Source: Terriglobia bacterium
GTDB lineage: Bacteria; Acidobacteriota; Terriglobia; Bryobacterales; Bryobacteraceae
Length of the DNA stretch: 64,000 nt
Reading direction: 5' to 3'
NCBI GenBank assembly: GCA_020073445.1
Contig: JAIQFE010000002.1
Coordinates: 124,001 to 188,000 of the forward strand
Below the pieces are notes generated by a model that saw nothing but the letters and a program-made list of their open reading frames with translations, ran no database searches and was not told where the DNA came from. Shown one piece after another: positions 46,881 through 55,025 of this stretch; the stretch's first letter is position 1, and every line of letters begins with the position of its first letter. The position numbers were made by a program, and so were the translations under genes.

Positions 46881-47600
46881 CTACGCGGGAACCGAAACCA
46901 AGCCGCGGTCGCGCAAACCATTGAGGGCCAGCCCGTAGCGGCCACGCACGCCGGTTTTTTCGAAGATGTGCTTCAGGTGGATTTTGACGGTTCCCGGCCG
47001 GATGCCCAGTTCCGTGGCGATCTCCTTGTTCTTGAAGCCCTGTTCCACCAGCTCGAGAACCTGCTGCTCTCGCGCTGTCAGCTCGCTGCGCGGATAACGG
47101 TCCGAGCGGGTGGAATCGCGGAAAACGCAGTCCTCCATCCAGCTTCGCCCGGCTGCCACCGTGCGCAGGCAGGCGACGATCGCCTGGACCCCCGCCGATT
47201 TTCGAAGGATTCCCCGGGCGCCGGCTTGCAGGAAGCGCAGCGCCTCGGCTTCGGTGACCGAAACACCCCAGACAACCATTCCCGTTTGCAACGGCGCCCC
47301 GTCCTTTGACTGGATTTCAATCAGCCAGTCCAGAATCGCCTGGATTCCAAAGCCTTTGTCCAGAATCAAGACGTTGGGACGCTGCTTCCGGACAACTTCG
47401 GTCGCTTGAGCCAGCGATTCCGGGGCGCCGAGGAACTTCAGATCGGGGACGCCCCGTAACAGGTTTCGGATGCCCTCCGCCGTGACTGGCTGGGTGTCGC
47501 AGATCGCGATGGACTTTGCCGACTGGGCGATGCCCGCGGACTCAACAGTGCTGACCGGCCCGACGGCCGTCGCGGTGCTTCCACTACTTGTAAGGCTCAT
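46881..47600 (-). CDS. NarL/LuxR-family response regulator
   Basis: A 239-residue protein. The receiver-like domain (about 30-145) has AICDTQPVTAEGIRNLL and PNVLILDKGF; the usual phospho-acceptor aspartate may be D81 of LILD, but the site is atypical. The C-terminal LuxR helix-turn-helix (about 165-230) reads LTAREQQVLELVEQGFKNKE followed by IATELGIRPGTVKIHL. It is divergent from the CpaE-like gene across a 176-base gap that must hold both promoters. Confidence 0.88.
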   Translation of the reverse strand: MSLTSSGSTATAVGPVSTVESAGIAQSAKSIAICDTQPVTAEGIRNLLRGVPDLKFLGAPESLAQATEVVRKQRPNVLILDKGFGIQAILDWLIEIQSKDGAPLQTGMVVWGVSVTEAEALRFLQAGARGILRKSAGVQAIVACLRTVAAGRSWMEDCVFRDSTRSDRYPRSELTAREQQVLELVEQGFKNKEIATELGIRPGTVKIHLKHIFEKTGVRGRYGLALNGLRDRGLVSVPA

Positions 47601-47776
47601 ATTTCTCTCATTTCCTGAGGCTGGACTAAACCGTATGCGCAGTACTCATCAACCGGGAGTACCTCTCTCAAACTTCAGTAAGTAGTTCAGGTAAGGTGCG
47701 GAGTCTCTCATGATATGATCACTTCTAGTCGATTTACTTCTTTGGAACGCTTTCCCAAACTGGTCTAGGCGACCAA

Positions 47777-48988
47777 ATGCAAAACCGTGATTCCCGTGCG
47801 GACGTGCTGAGGCGTGGTGTTGTCATCAGCCCTAATTCACGGATGGTGCGGGAGCTGGCCCCCCTCCTCGAATCGCACTTGGTCGGCAGTTCCATCAACT
47901 TCATAAACAGCTACCCTTCGCCCCGCGATATCAGTAGTGCGTTGGGCGGCGGATCGCCGCAACTGGTCTTTCTGGATCTGGCTTCCGACCCGGAACGTGC
48001 GCTTCAACTGCTAGGCGAGATCGTTCGCCTGGGCACCCCTGTGCAAGTTCTGGCCCTGCTTCCCGGCAATGATCCTGACCTTATGCTGCGCTGTCTCCGC
48101 GCGGGTGCGGCGGACTTCTTGCTGGAACCTTTTACCCCCGACCAGCTGGATACGGTTCTGGCCAAGATCGCCAGGATGCAGCCGGCGTCCGACAAGGGAG
48201 CCGATAACGCCAGGATCATTGCGGTCATGCCCGCGAAAGGCGCGTGCGGCGCCACCACCATCGCCTGCAACCTGGCCTTCTACTGGAAGCGCATGGGCGC
48301 TAACCGGGTCCTGCTGGCGGACCTGGATCCGCTCACCGGCACCCTCTCTTTTCTGTTGAAGATCAAATCCGTCTTCAGTTTTCTGGACGCGCTCCAACGC
48401 TCCCATGAGCTGGACGCCGATCTCTGGCGGGCCATGGTTACGACGGTGAATGGCGTGGACGTCCTGCTGGCGCCCGAACTGATTACTGAGAATCCTCCGG
48501 AACTGAATGATCCTTCGCCGATTCTTGAGTATGCCCGCAGCACCTACGATGTGATCATTCTGGACGCCGGGAACGTGTACGGCGACTGGAACCTCAACCA
48601 GGCGCGCGCTGCCCAGGAAGTGCTACTGGTAACCACCAACGAGCTACCCGCACTGCAAGCGGCCCAGCGGGCGCTGTCCTACATGGACGCGAATCGCGTT
48701 GGCCGATGGAAGATCCGGCTCCTGGTGAACCGCTACCAGCGCGAGATCGGCCTCAGCCGGGACGTGATCGGCACGGCTCTCCACACCGACGTCTTTGAGG
48801 CTATTCCAAGCGATTACGAAGCGGTGCAGAAGGCGCTGATGGAAGGCAAGCCGGTCCCCGCCAACACCGCTTTCGGCAAAGCGCTGACTCAGGTGGTGGA
48901 ACGCCTGGGCGTCCGGGGCGGCGGCGAAACCGAAAAGAAGAGCAGTTCGCTCAGCGGGCTGCTCGGGCTGTTCTCGAAAACCAAGTAA
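47777..48988 (+). CDS. CpaE/TadZ-like ATPase
   Basis: A 403-residue protein. An N-terminal receiver-like domain (about 12-130, VVISPNSRMVRELAPLL, QLVFLDLASDPERALQLL) precedes a MinD/ParA-type ATPase domain (about 145-370) with the deviant Walker A region KGACGATTIACNLAFY and VLLADLDPLTGTLSF. CpaE/TadZ proteins place Tad pilus machinery at a cell pole; no Tad genes are adjacent here. A DUF3237 gene follows after 11 bases. Confidence 0.88.
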   Translation: MQNRDSRADVLRRGVVISPNSRMVRELAPLLESHLVGSSINFINSYPSPRDISSALGGGSPQLVFLDLASDPERALQLLGEIVRLGTPVQVLALLPGNDPDLMLRCLRAGAADFLLEPFTPDQLDTVLAKIARMQPASDKGADNARIIAVMPAKGACGATTIACNLAFYWKRMGANRVLLADLDPLTGTLSFLLKIKSVFSFLDALQRSHELDADLWRAMVTTVNGVDVLLAPELITENPPELNDPSPILEYARSTYDVIILDAGNVYGDWNLNQARAAQEVLLVTTNELPALQAAQRALSYMDANRVGRWKIRLLVNRYQREIGLSRDVIGTALHTDVFEAIPSDYEAVQKALMEGKPVPANTAFGKALTQVVERLGVRGGGETEKKSSSLSGLLGLFSKTK

Positions 48989-48999
48989 ACCAGACCAAA

Positions 49000-49470
49000 A
49001 TGAGCGACCCTGTCAAAGTTCCCGAGCTGACTCTTGCGATCGAAGCCCGTGCGCAGGTCGGCCCGCCGCTTGATCTCGGCTCGATCCCCGCGGGACGCCG
49101 CCGCATTATCCCGATCCTCGGTGGCACCTTCGAAGGCTCTGGAATCCGCGGGCGCATCTTGCCGGGCGGCGCCGATTGGCAGATCGTGCGTTCAGACGGC
49201 GTGGCTGAGCTCGACACGCGCTACACACTCGAAACCGACGACGGCAAGCTCATCTATGTGCAGAATGCCGGCATCCGTCATGCGTCGCCCGAAGTCACCG
49301 CGCGGCTCATGAAGGGTGAGCCCGTGGATCCATCGCTGGTGTACTTCCGCACGGTTCCGAAGTTCGAAACCTCGGCGCCGGAGTTGGCTTGGCTGATGCG
49401 GTCGATCTTCGTGGGCACGGGCGAGCGGTATCCCGCCGACGTGCTGCTCCGCTTCTGGAAGCTGGGATAA
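49000..49470 (+). CDS. DUF3237 (UPF0311) family protein
   Basis: A 156-residue protein. It has the family hallmarks PAGRRRIIPILGGTFEGSGI and GRILPGGADWQIVRSDG near residues 28-72, and YFRTVPKFETSAPELAWL in the last third. The structure is a small beta-barrel, and the biochemical role of the family is unknown. It lies just downstream of the CpaE-like gene. Confidence 0.88.
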   Translation: MSDPVKVPELTLAIEARAQVGPPLDLGSIPAGRRRIIPILGGTFEGSGIRGRILPGGADWQIVRSDGVAELDTRYTLETDDGKLIYVQNAGIRHASPEVTARLMKGEPVDPSLVYFRTVPKFETSAPELAWLMRSIFVGTGERYPADVLLRFWKLG

Positions 49471-49525
49471 CGCGCATGGAGGGCAGGGCTTATCCTGCGC
49501 GGAGCTTCAGATCCGCTGGATTGGG

Positions 49526-49558
49526 CGAGGCTGAAGCCTCGTGCGGACCGAAGTCCGC
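49526..49558. repeat. Tandem small hairpins
   Basis: CGAGGC-TGAA-GCCTCG (49526-49541) followed directly by GCGGAC-CGAA-GTCCGC (49543-49558). These paired stems with tetraloops lie in the convergent gap between the DUF3237 gene and plsC, and may serve as a terminator or be a REP-type repeat. Confidence 0.7.
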
Positions 49559-49582
49559 CCCACCCTTGGTCACTCTCCACGA

Positions 49583-50302
49583 TTACTCCAGCATTTCGAC
49601 GATCTTCCGCCGCACGGCTGCGGTGACTTCCGCGCGCTGGTGCGTGGTCATTCCGTCGGTCGAAATAGGCTCGCCGATCCGGAGAGTCACCGGCCCCCGG
49701 TGAAAGGTGAGCGTGTGCATCGGCAGAATCTTATGCATGCCGATCATCGCCATGGGCACGATCGGAATCTGCGCGCGGATGGCCAGGAACGCCGCGCCGT
49801 CCTTGAACTCCTGTAGCACGCCGCTCTCCGAGCGCCCGCCTTCCGGGAAGACCAACGTGCTGCGGCCAGCGTGGAGCAGGGCGGCGGTATGTTGCAGTGT
49901 CTTGAGGGCCGAGCGGGGATCCTCCAGCGGCACCCTGACATGGCCAGCGGTCTTCAGGTGCGTCCCTAGCAAGGGAATATCGAACAGGCTCGTTTTTGCC
50001 AGGAACAGAAACTCCTCCTGGATATTTCCCAGCACCACCGGAATGTCCATGTAGCTGACGTGGTTGGATACGAACACGTAGTTCTCGCCCGGCTGGATGC
50101 GGTCGAGTCCTTCCACGGTCACCTTCACGCCCGCGATCCGCAACAAAGAGCGGGCCCAGACGCGCGCCACTTTCAGCTGCCGGGCCGGCGTGTGATCGAA
50201 CAGCGAGATCACGAAGCTGACCACTCCGAAACCAGCGGTGGAAAGGATGATCAGAGGGATGACGTAGATCCAGCTCCAGAGGATTGCCATGAATCTATCC
50301 AT
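49583..50302 (-). CDS. plsC: 1-acyl-sn-glycerol-3-phosphate acyltransferase
   Basis: A 239-residue membrane enzyme making phosphatidic acid. It has an N-terminal membrane helix (about 8-32), the catalytic HX4D motif (NHVSYMD, about 79-85) and the substrate motif FPEGGRSESG (about 150), where the usual EGTR is EGGR. It is the last gene of the permease-folC-plsC minus-strand group. Confidence 0.94.
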   Translation of the reverse strand: MDRFMAILWSWIYVIPLIILSTAGFGVVSFVISLFDHTPARQLKVARVWARSLLRIAGVKVTVEGLDRIQPGENYVFVSNHVSYMDIPVVLGNIQEEFLFLAKTSLFDIPLLGTHLKTAGHVRVPLEDPRSALKTLQHTAALLHAGRSTLVFPEGGRSESGVLQEFKDGAAFLAIRAQIPIVPMAMIGMHKILPMHTLTFHRGPVTLRIGEPISTDGMTTHQRAEVTAAVRRKIVEMLE

Positions 50303-50323
50303 TCTGCCAATGTCCTCCGGCCA

Positions 50324-51565
50324 CTATTGCCAACGCCCGCCGGTGGTCGTCAGAAATAATTTGCGTGCTTCGCCCACCACGAACAAAGAACCGGTGATGA
50401 CGATGACGTCCTCATCTGCCACGTGTGTTCGCGCGTAGTCGATTGCGGCTTCCACCGTCGGCTCGATGTGCCCGCGCCCAGCGAATTCGGCGAGAGCTTC
50501 CGGTCGTAGCGCGCGTGACGTATTTGGAGCTGTTAAAACGAGTTCCGCCGCGACGGGAAACAGGACGCCGGCCACTTCGTCAATAGCCTTGTCGCGCATC
50601 GCACCGTACACCAGCCAGATCCTGCGATTCCCATAGAATCGTTCGAGATACCGCGCCAGGGCGCGAGCGCCGGCTGGATTGTGCGCGCCATCGAGGATGA
50701 TGTCGGGATTCGGGGAAACATGTTCGATGCGCCCGGGCCAGCGCGCGTCGGCGATCCCGTCCGTGGAAACGCCTAAGACTCGCAGTGCCAGGGCGGCGGT
50801 GACGGCGTTGTCCTCCTGGTGCTCTCCCGCGAGCGGGCAGACGATTCCCGAGAATCGCGAACCGCGGGCGTCAATGTGCAAGTCGCGAATCTCAAATTCT
50901 TCGGTGCGTGTGACGGGCACGTGCAACTCTGCTGCGCGCGCGTCTAATATCTTAACGGCCTCTGGCCGCTGCGGAGCAAAGACCGCTGGTATTCCCGGCT
51001 TCAGGATCCCGGCCTTTTCACTTGCGATGGCCTCGATGGTGTGTCCCAAATACGCCTCGTGATCGAAATCGATCGGCGTGATCACGGTGAGGACCGGCTC
51101 GACCACGTTGGTCGAATCCAGGCGACCACCCAAACCCACTTCAATAACAGCGGTGTCGACGACCTTTTCTCTAAAAAGCCAAAACGCCATGGCGGTGACG
51201 GTCTCAAAATACGTCGGATGGCAATCTAACTCGAGCTTCTCCGCAGTCTCGTGCACGACATTAAACGCGCGCTCGAAATCGGCAGGGCTTACGGGGATGC
51301 CGTCGATCTGGATGCGTTCGGTCGGCTCGATCAGATGCGGCGAGGTGAACAGGCCCGTTCTAACCCCGGCCGCGCGAAGCCCTGCTTCGATCATGGCGCA
51401 GGTTGAGCCTTTGCCATTGGTGCCGGCGACGTGCACGACGCGGAACGCGCGCTCGGGATTTCCGAGAGCTTCGAGTACGGCGCGAATCCGCTCCAGGCCC
51501 AACTTGGCGGACTTGATTTCGTTGCCCAGTGCGTAGAGGAACTGGACGGAATCCGGATAGTTCAC
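50324..51565 (-). CDS. folC: Folylpolyglutamate/dihydrofolate synthase
   Basis: A 413-residue ligase that adds glutamate to folates. The P-loop VAGTNGKGSTCAMIEAGLRA (about 45-64), the TSPHL segment, the EVGLGGRLDSTNVV segment and the C-terminal ILDGAHNPAGA are all present. It overlaps the upstream permease gene by four bases and lies 21 bases before plsC, indicating an operon. Confidence 0.95.
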   Translation of the reverse strand: MNYPDSVQFLYALGNEIKSAKLGLERIRAVLEALGNPERAFRVVHVAGTNGKGSTCAMIEAGLRAAGVRTGLFTSPHLIEPTERIQIDGIPVSPADFERAFNVVHETAEKLELDCHPTYFETVTAMAFWLFREKVVDTAVIEVGLGGRLDSTNVVEPVLTVITPIDFDHEAYLGHTIEAIASEKAGILKPGIPAVFAPQRPEAVKILDARAAELHVPVTRTEEFEIRDLHIDARGSRFSGIVCPLAGEHQEDNAVTAALALRVLGVSTDGIADARWPGRIEHVSPNPDIILDGAHNPAGARALARYLERFYGNRRIWLVYGAMRDKAIDEVAGVLFPVAAELVLTAPNTSRALRPEALAEFAGRGHIEPTVEAAIDYARTHVADEDVIVITGSLFVVGEARKLFLTTTGGRWQ

Positions 51566-52908
51566 GCGGTCACATGCCTCCGCCGTCGCAAGCCAATGCT
51601 ATACACCAGCCACGCCGACCCAATCATCAACGCCGTTCCTGCCAGAAGCTTTCCTTCGAACAGCCACAGATTTCGCACCTCGCCCGTCGGCACGGCGCTC
51701 GAAACGATGGTGAACAGAGTCATCGCGATGCCCGAAACCGATGCAACGTGCCGTCCTGCCTTCCACGCGCTCGCGAACAAGTAGAGATAAGGAATAAATC
51801 CGGACAATACCATGAGCGAGAGCAACTCCTGATACGCCGCGCGCAGAGTATCGCCGAATTGGACTGCGAACAGCAGTACCGACGCTACGCCGCCGAACAC
51901 CAGAATCGAAAGATAGGGAGTCGCCCACCGGGGATGGAGGCGCGCAAACGCCGCTGGCAGCAAATGATCGACGCCCGCCGCATAGGGCATCCGCGAAACG
52001 GCCGAGCCCAGGCCGCCCCACCCGCCGATCGAATTGATCAGCACGACCACGGCGATCAGCGGCGTCAGCCAGCGCCATCCGAGGAGACCAGCGGCGACGT
52101 CGCTGCCATCGGCCAGGCCGTGCAGTTCGCTGACGGAGCCCGGTCGGATCAAAACCAGCAGCGCCAAGGTGCTGGCCGCATAAAAGACGGTGTTAAAGAT
52201 GGTCGCGACCCACGTGGCGGGGACCACGGTACGGCGAGGCTGACGGATTTCGGCGGCCATCAGGCCGATCGCTTCCATGCCGCTGAGGGCGAATGCGATC
52301 GTACCGAAGAATCCGAGCGTCTCCCAGTTCCAGGGCAGCGCGAAGTTCATGGCTGTGCTCATGGGGGTCGTGCTGCCTTGCCGCATCCACACGGCCGCGC
52401 TAGCGCCCACCAGCAGGAAGCCGAGCATCCACGCGGTGATGCCGCCCAGGTTTTCGGTCCACTTGCCGATCTTCATCCCGATAATATTGGTCCCCAGCGC
52501 GATCCAGATGGAGACGAAGGTCGAGACCACGACATACGTCTGGTTGTCGGCCAGATAGGCATACTTCGGGCCGAACGCGTAGGCGCTCATGCTCATGGCG
52601 AACATCGCAGAGTTAGGCAGCACCAGCGCGATGCTGAACCAGTACAGCCAGAAGCACAGGAAACCGTGCCAGGGTCCGAAATCGTGACGCGTCCAGGCAT
52701 AGAGACCGCCCGCGTCGGGATGTTTGTGGATCAGGGCTGCGACGGCCACGCCCAGTGGAGCCGCGAACAGTACAGCCGCGCCGATCCACAGGATCACCGA
52801 GCCGGGTCCGGCGCTGGCGGCGACCGCGATCCAGCGCGGCCCGACGATGCAGGCAATCGCGAACAGGGTCAGGTCGCGCAGGCCGAGTTCACGCTTGAGG
52901 TGGGTCAT
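51562..52908 (-). CDS. APC-family amino acid permease
   Basis: A 448-residue transporter with about 12 transmembrane helices. The start at 52908 matches the family N-terminus (MTHLKRELGLRDLTLFAIACIVGPRW); an open frame reaching 53016 reads through a hairpin repeat and is unlikely. The first helix has an IVGPRW segment where many APC members have a GIGSGI-type motif. Substrate unknown. Confidence 0.9.
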   Translation of the reverse strand: MTHLKRELGLRDLTLFAIACIVGPRWIAVAASAGPGSVILWIGAAVLFAAPLGVAVAALIHKHPDAGGLYAWTRHDFGPWHGFLCFWLYWFSIALVLPNSAMFAMSMSAYAFGPKYAYLADNQTYVVVSTFVSIWIALGTNIIGMKIGKWTENLGGITAWMLGFLLVGASAAVWMRQGSTTPMSTAMNFALPWNWETLGFFGTIAFALSGMEAIGLMAAEIRQPRRTVVPATWVATIFNTVFYAASTLALLVLIRPGSVSELHGLADGSDVAAGLLGWRWLTPLIAVVVLINSIGGWGGLGSAVSRMPYAAGVDHLLPAAFARLHPRWATPYLSILVFGGVASVLLFAVQFGDTLRAAYQELLSLMVLSGFIPYLYLFASAWKAGRHVASVSGIAMTLFTIVSSAVPTGEVRNLWLFEGKLLAGTALMIGSAWLVYSIGLRRRRHVTA

Positions 52909-52917
52909 CGGTCGTAT

Positions 52918-53035
52918 GTGGCGCCCGCACTCATGCGGGCCGTATCGACACTCGTGTCGATACCTCTTCGATTCGGGATCCTTTGCCATGCGTCGAGAGG
53001 AGTCTCGACGCGGCACGCACGAGTGCGTGCGCCAC
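52918..53035. repeat. Four-hairpin palindromic element
   Basis: Bounded by GTGGCGC (52918-52924) and its complement GCGCCAC (53029-53035). Inside are four stems: 52924-52939 (CCCGCA/TGCGGG), 52942-52963 (GTATCGACAC/GTGTCGATAC, 10 bp), 52990-53011 (9 bp) and 53013-53030 (8 bp). It lies directly upstream of the permease start, so it is in its leader or promoter. Confidence 0.85.
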
Positions 53036-53065
53036 GTTGGTTACCAACAAGCATTATGGCATTGG

Positions 53066-53311
53066 TCACGCCGGCTGCAGGCAGCATTCATGCCAGACGC
53101 CGGGAACGCCTTCTAACTCATAAAGCACATCGCCACCGTGATAGAAACCTACCTGCGACGCTACGGCAATCTGGTCATGGCAGGCAAGCTGCTGCTCCTG
53201 TAACTTGTTGTGATAGTTCCAGGTACGGTGGAACTCTCGCAGAGTCAGCAGGTCTGCAATTCGGACCGAAGTGCCCACAGGGAATTTCTCATGATATGGA
53301 GTGTCGGTCAT
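53066..53311 (-). CDS. Small conserved hypothetical protein (81 residues)
   Basis: MTDTPYHEKFPVGTSVRIAD onwards, with a short beta-rich second half (VGFYHGGDVLYELEGVPGVW). A GAGG ribosome site precedes the ATG. No signal peptide or membrane segment. The VRIAD...YELEGVPG pattern resembles small SH3-like barrels, but I do not recognise a family. Confidence 0.6.
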   Translation of the reverse strand: MTDTPYHEKFPVGTSVRIADLLTLREFHRTWNYHNKLQEQQLACHDQIAVASQVGFYHGGDVLYELEGVPGVWHECCLQPA

Positions 53312-53338
53312 GTGCCTCGCACTGATCTAAGCTAATTA

Positions 53339-53986
53339 TTGAATAAGCGGGCGACCCCCGGTCCGACTTTTTCCGCCCCCGCGGCGTCTTTACCAACGGA
53401 GCCAAGAAATTGGAGCAATGACTTGATCTTCCGCGAAGTCGAAGATCCAGACCTGATCGCCAAAGCGCGGCGCGGGGATGTGGAGGCCTATAACCTTCTG
53501 GTATCCCGATGGGAGAAGCGTGTCTATAACTATCTCCTCCGGCTGGTCTCGAATCGTGAAGATGCCTTGGATGTGAGCCAGGAAGTGTTCTTGAAAGCCT
53601 ACCAAAGCCTGCCGAAACTGGACGATCCGGCCCGATTCTCGGGCTGGCTGTTCCGGATCGCGCACAACGAAGCGTTTTCGATGCTGCGCCGCAAGCGGCC
53701 CGAAACCGAACTGGCTGGCGAGCCCCGTCCCGCCGACCTGAATCCGCGGCTGCTGCCCATGGAGCTGTCGCTGGCGGTCGAAACCGCGCTCGGCCGCTTG
53801 AGTCCCGACCAGCGCGAGGCGGTGCTGTTGAAGGTTTACCAGGGTTTTAAGTTCGAAGAAATGGCCGAAATTCTGGAGTGCCCGGTTTCCACCGTGAAAT
53901 CGCGCTTGTACACCGCATTGGACCTGCTCAAGGCAACCCTGGCTCCCGTCGTACTGCAAAAAGAAACCCTGCGAGGTGAATTATGA
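53339..53986 (+). CDS. ECF sigma factor
   Basis: A 215-residue sigma factor. Region 2 is at about 45-110 (VEAYNLLVSRWEKRVYNYL, ALDVSQEVFLKAYQSLPKL) and region 4 about 145-200 (LGRLSPDQREAVLLKVYQGF, VSTVKSRLYTALDLL). The first about 30 residues are low complexity and the true start may be internal (for example the TTG near 53422). It overlaps the anti-sigma gene by four bases, showing translational coupling. Confidence 0.92.
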   Translation: MNKRATPGPTFSAPAASLPTEPRNWSNDLIFREVEDPDLIAKARRGDVEAYNLLVSRWEKRVYNYLLRLVSNREDALDVSQEVFLKAYQSLPKLDDPARFSGWLFRIAHNEAFSMLRRKRPETELAGEPRPADLNPRLLPMELSLAVETALGRLSPDQREAVLLKVYQGFKFEEMAEILECPVSTVKSRLYTALDLLKATLAPVVLQKETLRGEL

Positions 53987-54441
53987 GCTGTAACTCCCCC
54001 GAATCGAGACCCGATTGGAAGGCCTACGTGCTGCGCGAACTCGGTCAAGACGCGCACCGGCAGGCTGAAGCGCACCTGGCCACCTGTTCGACCTGCCACG
54101 AAGAGGTGGCCACGTTGCGCCTGACGCTCGATACCCTCTCGACGCTCCGCGAGGAAGAGATGCCTCGCCGGATCGCGTTCGTCTCGGACAAAGTATTCGA
54201 GCCGCGCTGGTGGCAGCGCGTCTTCAGTCCCACCTTTGCCGCGGGTGCTCTGGTTGCGGCCGCGATCCTGGTCCACGGTGTTCTGCAGCCGGGTCAAGCT
54301 CAAGTGGACGCCGCAGTTACCAAAGCGATCTCGCAGGTGGAGGCGCGGCATGTACAGGAAATCCAGGCTATGTACGAACAGCTCGAAGTTCGGGATAAAC
54401 AGGTGGCCAATATGTATCGCAACGCGGTGCTCAGTCAATAA
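53983..54441 (+). CDS. Zinc-finger anti-sigma factor
   Basis: A 152-residue protein. The N-terminal domain has HLATCSTCHEEV, the zinc-binding His-x3-Cys-x2-Cys of ZAS anti-sigma factors; one membrane helix follows (about 84-104, FAAGALVAAAILVHGVL), then an outer coiled-coil tail. The start overlaps the sigma gene (ATGA). It probably sequesters that sigma factor. Confidence 0.9.
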   Translation: MSCNSPESRPDWKAYVLRELGQDAHRQAEAHLATCSTCHEEVATLRLTLDTLSTLREEEMPRRIAFVSDKVFEPRWWQRVFSPTFAAGALVAAAILVHGVLQPGQAQVDAAVTKAISQVEARHVQEIQAMYEQLEVRDKQVANMYRNAVLSQ

Positions 54442-54451
54442 AGGATTCGTC

Positions 54452-55003
54452 ATGAAAACTATGAAATCGATTGTTCTGCCCCTGGGCTTAATTTATGTGA
54501 CCTTTGTGTCCGCTGCGTACGCCGCGGCGGGTGAAACCCCGCGCGTGAACCGGGTCCAGATGGAACTTGCGGAAAAAGGTCTGGACGCCACGCTCCAGCG
54601 CTTCTGTTCCGACAATACCCGCACCTTGATCGGGCTCTCTCGCGGCGTCTATTTAGAAGGGACGGGGGCGGTTCTGACCGCCGAAGTCATTTTAGTCAGC
54701 GCCCAGGTCAATATTATGCGTCCTCTTCCCACCAAGGAAGAGATAGTGCAGATGCACAAGACGAAGCTCGCGCGCGTGCCGGAGTTGAAGAAGGTCTTGA
54801 AGGATGCGTTGGTCTCCGCGGCTGGTTCCTTGGCCACGATACCGCCCGATGAGCAGATTGTGATCGCGGTGATTATTCCTAGATTCACGTTTGAAGACGC
54901 CACTGGGGTGCCGGTTCAGATTACCGTGCAGGCCTCCAAGCGCAAGCTGCTCGAATCCAAGGGCGCTGCCCTGGATGCCGTGATTAAGGTCACGGAAGAT
55001 TAA
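54452..55003 (+). CDS. Exported protein of unknown function
   Basis: A 183-residue protein. The ATG at 54452 begins a signal peptide (MKTMKSIVLPLGLIYVTFVSAAYAA). The mature part is alpha/beta with no motif I recognise. It follows the anti-sigma gene by 10 bases and precedes gspE by 22, so it is probably in the same operon and may be a regulon member. Confidence 0.82.
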   Translation: MKTMKSIVLPLGLIYVTFVSAAYAAAGETPRVNRVQMELAEKGLDATLQRFCSDNTRTLIGLSRGVYLEGTGAVLTAEVILVSAQVNIMRPLPTKEEIVQMHKTKLARVPELKKVLKDALVSAAGSLATIPPDEQIVIAVIIPRFTFEDATGVPVQITVQASKRKLLESKGAALDAVIKVTED

Positions 55004-55025
55004 CGCCGTTACGGAAAAACTAAAG

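Noticed and set aside
52918-53035. CRISPR array
   Set aside because: The hairpins differ from one another and there is no regular direct repeat with unique spacers; no cas genes in the window.
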